From: Oligella sp050920755
GTDB lineage: Bacteria; Pseudomonadota; Gammaproteobacteria; Burkholderiales; Burkholderiaceae_B
Length of the DNA stretch: 64,000 bases
Assembly (NCBI RefSeq): GCF_050920755.1
Contig: NZ_CP158480.1
Location: 2,542,001-2,606,000 of the forward strand
Direction of reading: 5' to 3'
The notes under the pieces: generated by a model
Databases searched by the model: none
Told to the model about the DNA's origin: nothing
What the model saw: only the letters and a program-made list of their open reading frames with translations
Translations under genes and position numbers: made by a program
Part shown: piece after piece, positions 60,601 through 64,000 of the stretch
Layout of the letters: the number at the start of each line of letters is the position of its first letter
How positions within the stretch are numbered: position 1 is the stretch's first letter

Positions 60601-61585
60601 CGGCACCTTTATCCCGCCGACCATTATTGAAATTAACCAAGCAAGCGATCTGAAGCGTGAAGTCTTCGGTCCTGTGCTGCATATTGTGCGTTATCGTCGG
60701 GAGCAATTAAATGACTTACTGGCACAAATTAATGCCAGCGGCTATGGTCTCACTTTCGGCGTCCATTCTCGGATTGATGAGAGCATTGATAAACTGACGG
60801 CACAAATTAAAGCGGGCAATGTCTATGTGAACCGTAATATTGTAGGTGCCGTGGTAGGCGTACAGCCCTTTGGCGGTCAAGGCCTTTCCGGTACCGGTCC
60901 TAAAGCGGGCGGCCCGCTCTATTTAAGTCGTTTAGTCCAACAAAGTCCTGCCTTAGCGCTTGAGCGTGAGGCACTAAGCGCAGAAGGGATTGATGAAGCG
61001 GCACAAAAAGCCATGCAAGCTTATCGTGAATGGATTAAAGCGCATGCCGACACTGAAGAGGCTGCCTTGGTGGCAAAAGCCTTAAATCAACAAACCTTGG
61101 GTTATAGCCGAGAGCTACCGGGTCCTACCGGTGAGCGTAATGTCTACCGTTTATTGCCAAGAGGTAAAGTTTTATGCGTGCCGAGTACGGAATTAGGATG
61201 TAAAGTTCAACTTGCCGCCTGCTTAGCCGGTGGTAATAAAGCGCTCTTTGTCGCTGACGGTCATTTGGATATTCAGAGCTTATTCGCCTCACTACCACAG
61301 GCAGTGCAGGCTTATATTGAAGTGAAACCGGCGTTGGAGCCACTCATTCAAGATCAAAATGATAGATTGGACGCTGCGCTTTTTGAGGGTGATAGCGATC
61401 AGTTAAAGCCCTTAGCTCAGTCCTTGGCTAATTATCATGCGGCAATCATTCAACCTCAAGCACTTAGCAGTGAAGCCATTAAAGCGGGGCAACTGTACCG
61501 TGCCGAAAGGCTCTGCGTTGAGCGCTCATTAAGTATTAATACCGCAGCGGCGGGAGGTAATGCGACCTTAATGACGATGATTTGA
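57605..61585 (+). CDS. putA: Trifunctional PutA: repressor, proline dehydrogenase, P5C/glutamate-semialdehyde dehydrogenase
   Basis: Oxidises proline to glutamate in two steps and represses its own operon. 1,326 aa. Residues ~1-47 form a ribbon-helix-helix DNA-binding domain (TTLGVKVDPVLKERIREAAERIGRTQHWFIKQSIYSM). The FAD proline dehydrogenase barrel covers about 180-560 (ISIKLSALHPRYSRSRYD, NIDAEEADRLELSLDL, YRRSRR-like region near LVKGAYWDSEIKRAQ). The aldehyde dehydrogenase (about 640-1120) has Glu889 (IAETGGLNAM) and Cys923 (GQRCSALR). A C-terminal conserved domain follows. AGGAGAG precedes the ATG. Confidence 0.97.
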   Translation: MSATTLGVKVDPVLKERIREAAERIGRTQHWFIKQSIYSMLEEIEAGRLPASLEHALASEAVSLADLEEAGLSTVNEEHPQPFLYFAQNIAAQSVLRAAITAAYRRSEPECMPMLLELADPGEQKNAILQTARKLVDALRNKRMGSGVDGLIHEYSLSSQEGVALMCLAEALLRIPDKESRDALIRDKISRGDWQSHLSSGSLFVNAATWGLMITGKLVSTNSEKGMSSALTRLISKGGEPLIRQGVDRAMRLMGEHFVCGQTITNALANSRKWVNKGFNYSYDMLGEAAMTDADALNYYAAYEQAIHAIGKSAAGLGIYQGPGISIKLSALHPRYSRSRYDTVMSELYPRLRDLTLLAHRYDIGINIDAEEADRLELSLDLLERLCHEPALTSWNGIGFVIQAYQKRAPFVIDYVVDLARRTKRRLMVRLVKGAYWDSEIKRAQVDGLEGYPVYTRKVHTDVCYLACARKLLSAPEFIFPQFATHNAQTVAAIYHMAGNNYYQGQFEFQCLHGMGEPLYEEVVGPSNAGKLNRPCRIYAPVGSHETLLAYLVRRLLENGANSSFVNQIANKNIAIDALIANPVDVARAIEPLGSAHPMLPEPRKLYLAQGENRLNSQGLDLSNEHRLASLSAGLLAGALKKRLALPATFLHGEDSDKWSEAEQARLIDIVNPADHRDIIGQAVFSNNEEIAAALERAQKQQAIWAVTPAQERADYLLKAADLLEHESSDFIALAVREAGKSYPNAVAELREAVDFLRYYARQAAERFEIDTHPPLGPVLCISPWNFPLAIFLGQISAALAAGNVVLAKPAEQTPLIAYYAVKLLHQAGVPEEALQLLPGEGDVGATLVADARIQGVLFTGSTAVAKAIADTLSQRLNAAGQPVPLIAETGGLNAMIVDSSALAEQVTADVINSAFDSAGQRCSALRLLCVQEDVAEPIITMIKGAMKELCLGNPDRLRTDVGPVIDAEAQKNIADYIDSMRAKNFKIEQLPRPAHTNHGTFIPPTIIEINQASDLKREVFGPVLHIVRYRREQLNDLLAQINASGYGLTFGVHSRIDESIDKLTAQIKAGNVYVNRNIVGAVVGVQPFGGQGLSGTGPKAGGPLYLSRLVQQSPALALEREALSAEGIDEAAQKAMQAYREWIKAHADTEEAALVAKALNQQTLGYSRELPGPTGERNVYRLLPRGKVLCVPSTELGCKVQLAACLAGGNKALFVADGHLDIQSLFASLPQAVQAYIEVKPALEPLIQDQNDRLDAALFEGDSDQLKPLAQSLANYHAAIIQPQALSSEAIKAGQLYRAERLCVERSLSINTAAAGGNATLMTMI

Positions 61586-61638
61586 TGTGCGCAGATATAA
61601 AGCAAATATAACGCAGCTATATACTGACACATCCCCTC

Positions 61639-61686
61639 GGCTTGAAATCTTCAGCGATTAATCATTAAAAGCACTGATTTCAAGCC
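61639..61686. repeat. Inverted repeat in the putA-putP gap
   Basis: GGCTTGAAATC (61639-61649) pairs perfectly with GATTTCAAGCC (61676-61686) around 26 nt. T-rich but interrupted sequence follows. It could be an operator or a weak terminator; no GTTGCA is present in this 181-bp gap. Confidence 0.55.
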
Positions 61687-61766
61687 ATTCAAAACTTGAT
61701 TATTTTGAATAATTACTTTTTAATAAACACACTTTAAGTATTTTCCAATAACCAAAGGAGATTAAT

Positions 61767-63287
61767 ATGCATGGTGCAGTGAGCTCATCGATTATTATCA
61801 TCTTCTCGATTTATATTATCGGGATGGTTTTAATCGGTTATTTAGGCTATCGTTCGACCAAGGACTTGTCCGACTATATTTTAGGCGGTCGTAGTCTGGG
61901 TCCTTTTGTGGTGGCCTTGGCAGCCGGTGCTTCTGATATGAGCGGTTGGCTTTTAATGGGTTTACCGGGTGAAGTATTCACAGCGGGTATTTCCGCTTCG
62001 TGGATTGCGATCGGTTTAACCATCGGTGCCTACATTAACTGGTTACTCGTAGCCGGTCGTTTACGTGCCTACACCGAAACAGCGGGTAACTCCCTTACCA
62101 TTTCGGATTACTTCGCAAATCGCTTTGAGGATCGTACAAACTTACTACGCATTGTATCGTCCATTGTGATCTTGCTTTTCTTTACCCTTTATTGTGCTTC
62201 CGGCGTCGTGGCCTCGGCTCGCCTGTTTGAGAGTATGTTCGGTTGGGACTACAACACGGCTATGCTCTTAGGTGCGCTATTTACCATTGCCTACGTCTTT
62301 ATCGGTGGTTTCCTGGCGGTAAGTTGGACCGATGCGGTTCAGGCTTCAATGATGTTTACCGCCTTAGTATTGACGCCAATCATCGTGCTTAATCAGGTAG
62401 GTGGTTTTGAAGCCGCCTCAGCCATCAGCTTGGAGTTTAATCCTAACAGCTTAAACATGTTCTCAGGTGTTAGTGCTGTGGGTATTATCTCTTCTTTAGC
62501 TTGGGGCTTAGGCTACTTCGGTCAGCCGCATATCTTGGCGCGCTTTATGGCTGCCGAATCGGTAAAAAGCATTCCGACTGCGCGTCGCATCAGTATCACA
62601 TGGATGGTATTGTGCTTGGCCGGTGCAGTAGCCGTGGGCTTTTTCGGTATTGCTTACTTCTCACCTGTCGAAACCATCACCGATCCTGCCACCCTTGCAG
62701 CGGCTAACCGCGTATTAGAGAACCCTGAGCGTGTCTTTATTGAGTTCTCAGTGCTGCTGTTCCACCCATTAATTGCCGGCTTACTGTTAGCGGCGATTTT
62801 AGCGGCGGTGATGAGTACGCTTTCTGCACAATTATTGGTATGCTCCAGCTCACTCACTCAAGACGTTTATAAACCCTTTATTCGTCCGGGCGCCAGCCAA
62901 AAGGAATTGGTTTGGTTCGGTCGCTTTATGGTGTTAGCGGTGGCCTTAGTTGCTATCTACTTGGCAAGAGATCCAAACAGCAAAGTATTAAATATGGTGA
63001 GCTATGCGTGGGCCGGTTTCGGTGCCGCTTTCGGTCCGATTGTAATCCTTTCCGTATTTTGGTCTCGCCTAACTGCTAAGGGTGCCTTAGTCGGTATGAT
63101 TGTCGGTGCAGCAACCGTGCTGTTATGGAAAAACTATGTTAATAGTCAACTCTATGAAATCGTACCGGGCTTTATCTTATGTGGTTTAGCAGCTATTTTA
63201 GTGAGCTTAATCGATAAAAAGCCATCCGCAACGATGCTTAAAACCTTTGATGATGTTAATCAGATCTTGATCGATTCACGTCGCTAA
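61767..63287 (+). CDS. putP: Sodium/proline symporter PutP
   Basis: Solute:sodium symporter importing proline for PutA. 506 aa, about 13 transmembrane helices. The family signature region is SAGASDMSGWLLMGLPG-like here (AAGASDMSGWLLMGLPG), with GYFGQPHILARFMA and AILAAVMSTLSAQLLVCSSSLTQD (the Na2-site region). AAAGGAG precedes the ATG by 5 nt. It follows putA by 181 bp; an inverted repeat sits between. A terminator closes the unit. Confidence 0.96.
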   Translation: MHGAVSSSIIIIFSIYIIGMVLIGYLGYRSTKDLSDYILGGRSLGPFVVALAAGASDMSGWLLMGLPGEVFTAGISASWIAIGLTIGAYINWLLVAGRLRAYTETAGNSLTISDYFANRFEDRTNLLRIVSSIVILLFFTLYCASGVVASARLFESMFGWDYNTAMLLGALFTIAYVFIGGFLAVSWTDAVQASMMFTALVLTPIIVLNQVGGFEAASAISLEFNPNSLNMFSGVSAVGIISSLAWGLGYFGQPHILARFMAAESVKSIPTARRISITWMVLCLAGAVAVGFFGIAYFSPVETITDPATLAAANRVLENPERVFIEFSVLLFHPLIAGLLLAAILAAVMSTLSAQLLVCSSSLTQDVYKPFIRPGASQKELVWFGRFMVLAVALVAIYLARDPNSKVLNMVSYAWAGFGAAFGPIVILSVFWSRLTAKGALVGMIVGAATVLLWKNYVNSQLYEIVPGFILCGLAAILVSLIDKKPSATMLKTFDDVNQILIDSRR

Positions 63288-63308
63288 ATCGATTGTTAAT
63301 GATTTGAT

Positions 63309-63350
63309 AAAGCATCTCGCTTGCCGTTTTGGTGAGCGAGGTGCTTTTTA
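63309..63350 (+). terminator. Rho-independent terminator of putP
   Basis: AAAGCATCTCGCT (63309-63321) pairs with AGCGAGGTGCTTT (63335-63347), one T-G pair, followed by TTTTTA. Confidence 0.9.
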
Positions 63351-63368
63351 TTATTGAGGAGCAAAGCG

Positions 63369-63479
63369 ATGCAGCAGTTTCGTCAAGTAGCACCCCATGA
63401 GATCGATTTCACCAGTGGGGAGAGAGCTCTGAACATCCCCAACTCACCGCATAAGAACAAGTGGAAAACAAAGGCCTGA
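63369..63479 (+). CDS. Short open reading frame after putP (hypothetical)
   Basis: A 36-aa frame starting MQQFRQVAPHEIDFTSGE, preceded by TTGAGGAGCAAAGCG with plausible GAGGAG spacing. No family recognised; hydrophilic. It lies beyond the putP terminator. Could be a genuine small gene or a fragment. From 63480 to 63552 nothing is seen. Confidence 0.25.
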   Translation: MQQFRQVAPHEIDFTSGERALNIPNSPHKNKWKTKA

Positions 63480-63552
63480 CTTATTAAACTACAGGATCCT
63501 AATGATATATTAGGATCCTATGTTTTAAAGTGAACCAAGATTCTTAGAGGGC

Positions 63553-63723
63553 TTAGTGTAAACGCTCAAGCAACTGCTGGGGTATGCCGGTTATCTCTTT
63601 AATCTCCGTCAATGAGTAACCGCGTGATTTGAGATTTTGTGCGATCTCAAGTTGATTCTCGGCTTTACCCTCAGCTTCACCAAAGATTATCCTAAGACAT
63701 TCACACGCGTAAAAGATCGACAT
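63553..63723 (-). pseudogene. C-terminal remnant of an Rpn/PD-(D/E)XK nuclease-family transposase gene
   Basis: A 56-aa minus-strand frame with GEAEGKAENQLEIAQNLKSRGYSLTEIKEITGIPQQLLERL. The GEAxGKAE...AxNLxxxGxSxxEIxxITGL pattern is the C-terminal tail typical of Rpn/PD-(D/E)XK nuclease-family transposase proteins. The N-terminal nuclease domain is missing upstream, so it is probably decayed. The stretch 63724-63841 shows no gene. Confidence 0.7.
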
Positions 63724-63841
63724 GGGCGCTTTTTGTCCACCCCCTTTTTTGATGCTTGTAAGTGCAATGGGCGCACACTTACCACCAAACAGTGAGCCTT
63801 AACGCTTACCCTTGTTTAGGGCTTTTTTTAAGCAAGGCGCT

Positions 63842-64000
63842 TTAATCCAAACTATGAGGATCGGCCTTCAACATTAAATGCGCTAATTCTGCGGCGCTAC
63901 TGATTTCGGCTTTTTCCATCACATTTTGACGGTGAATATGCACGGTTTTCTCGCTAATATCTAATTGCTGAGCAATTAAGCGATTGGACTGACCGCGCGC
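63842..64000 (-). CDS. LuxR/FixJ-type response regulator, C-terminal end (partial)
   Basis: The last 52 codons of a minus-strand gene whose remainder lies beyond the right edge. The visible part is a LuxR-family helix-turn-helix (RLIAQQLDISEKTVHIHRQNVMEKAEISSAAELAHLML). The spacing fits FixJ/NarL/TtrR-type regulators. Whether it has a receiver domain, or regulates ttr or put, cannot be seen from this fragment. Confidence 0.85.
   Translation of the reverse strand, partial: ARGQSNRLIAQQLDISEKTVHIHRQNVMEKAEISSAAELAHLMLKADPHSLD

Noticed and set aside
63842..64000. Calling the truncated regulator TtrR
   Set aside because: Only the helix-turn-helix is visible, it is 9 kb from ttrBCA, and no sensor gene is in view.
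1..64000. CRISPR arrays, tRNA or rRNA genes
   Set aside because: No regularly spaced repeats and no tRNA-like T-arm or rRNA sequence was seen on either strand by eye; a tRNAscan-type search would settle it.

Overview
The window looks like the chromosome of a betaproteobacterium, most likely in the Alcaligenaceae/Burkholderiales. The indicators are a PhaM-type granule protein, an mlaFED-mlaA operon, RpoH with a canonical RpoH box, a trifunctional PutA, tetrathionate reductase and a Neisseria IS1106-like IS5 element. The housekeeping DNA has intermediate GC. A roughly 12-kb block at 20.6-32.6 kb is visibly more AT-rich. I ran no searches, so the lineage call is inference.

Layout. 0-3.3 kb: minus-strand mlaF-mlaE-mlaD-mlaA, the retrograde phospholipid transport (outer-membrane asymmetry) genes. 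3.4-6.1 kb: dbpA and rpoH; rpoH has a perfect CIRCE (HrcA) operator over its promoter and a three-hairpin RNA candidate behind it. 6.1-16.5 kb: SCO1, a DUF4743-Nudix protein, phaM-like, glmU, a DHA2 exporter, two glycosyltransferases, ogt-dgt and a polysaccharide deacetylase. 16.5-20.6 kb: thiolase, an operon pairing an HPF/RaiA-like protein with a bacterial eRF1-like (baeRF) protein, and a DUF3108 protein.

20.6-34.3 kb: an apparently acquired iron island. One minus-strand operon under a Fur box encodes an N-hydroxylase, an MFS exporter, a fused acyltransferase/NIS synthetase, a TonB receptor, a complete ABC importer and a siderophore-interacting reductase. This is the gene set for making, exporting, importing and unloading a hydroxamate siderophore of the putrebactin/bisucaberin/alcaligin type. 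It is bordered by an IS200/IS605-like hairpin on one side. On the other side an IS5 element, with a 5-bp target duplication, sits in an already degenerate Sel1-repeat gene.

34.3-43.3 kb: a polyamine-binding protein, GltS, a thioesterase-like protein, a PdxA-family enzyme, an orphan hcp-tssE pair, and a TPP riboswitch controlling a thiamine-precursor ABC transporter (ATPase-permease-NMT1/THI5 binding protein). 43.3-47.4 kb is a mobile-element zone: a frame-split IS1634-type transposase, a C-terminal scrap of an outer-membrane barrel gene, diaminopimelate dehydrogenase and a tnpB-only IS605 element. 47.4-64 kb: BASS and AEC transporters, ttrBCA with an FNR box, a FAD-linked 2-hydroxyacid dehydrogenase with a glutaredoxin and a shortened aspartate dehydrogenase, putA with its own GTTGCA operators, putP, a remnant of an Rpn/PD-(D/E)XK nuclease gene, and the C-terminus of a LuxR/FixJ-type regulator running off the end.

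I found no tRNA, rRNA or CRISPR array.
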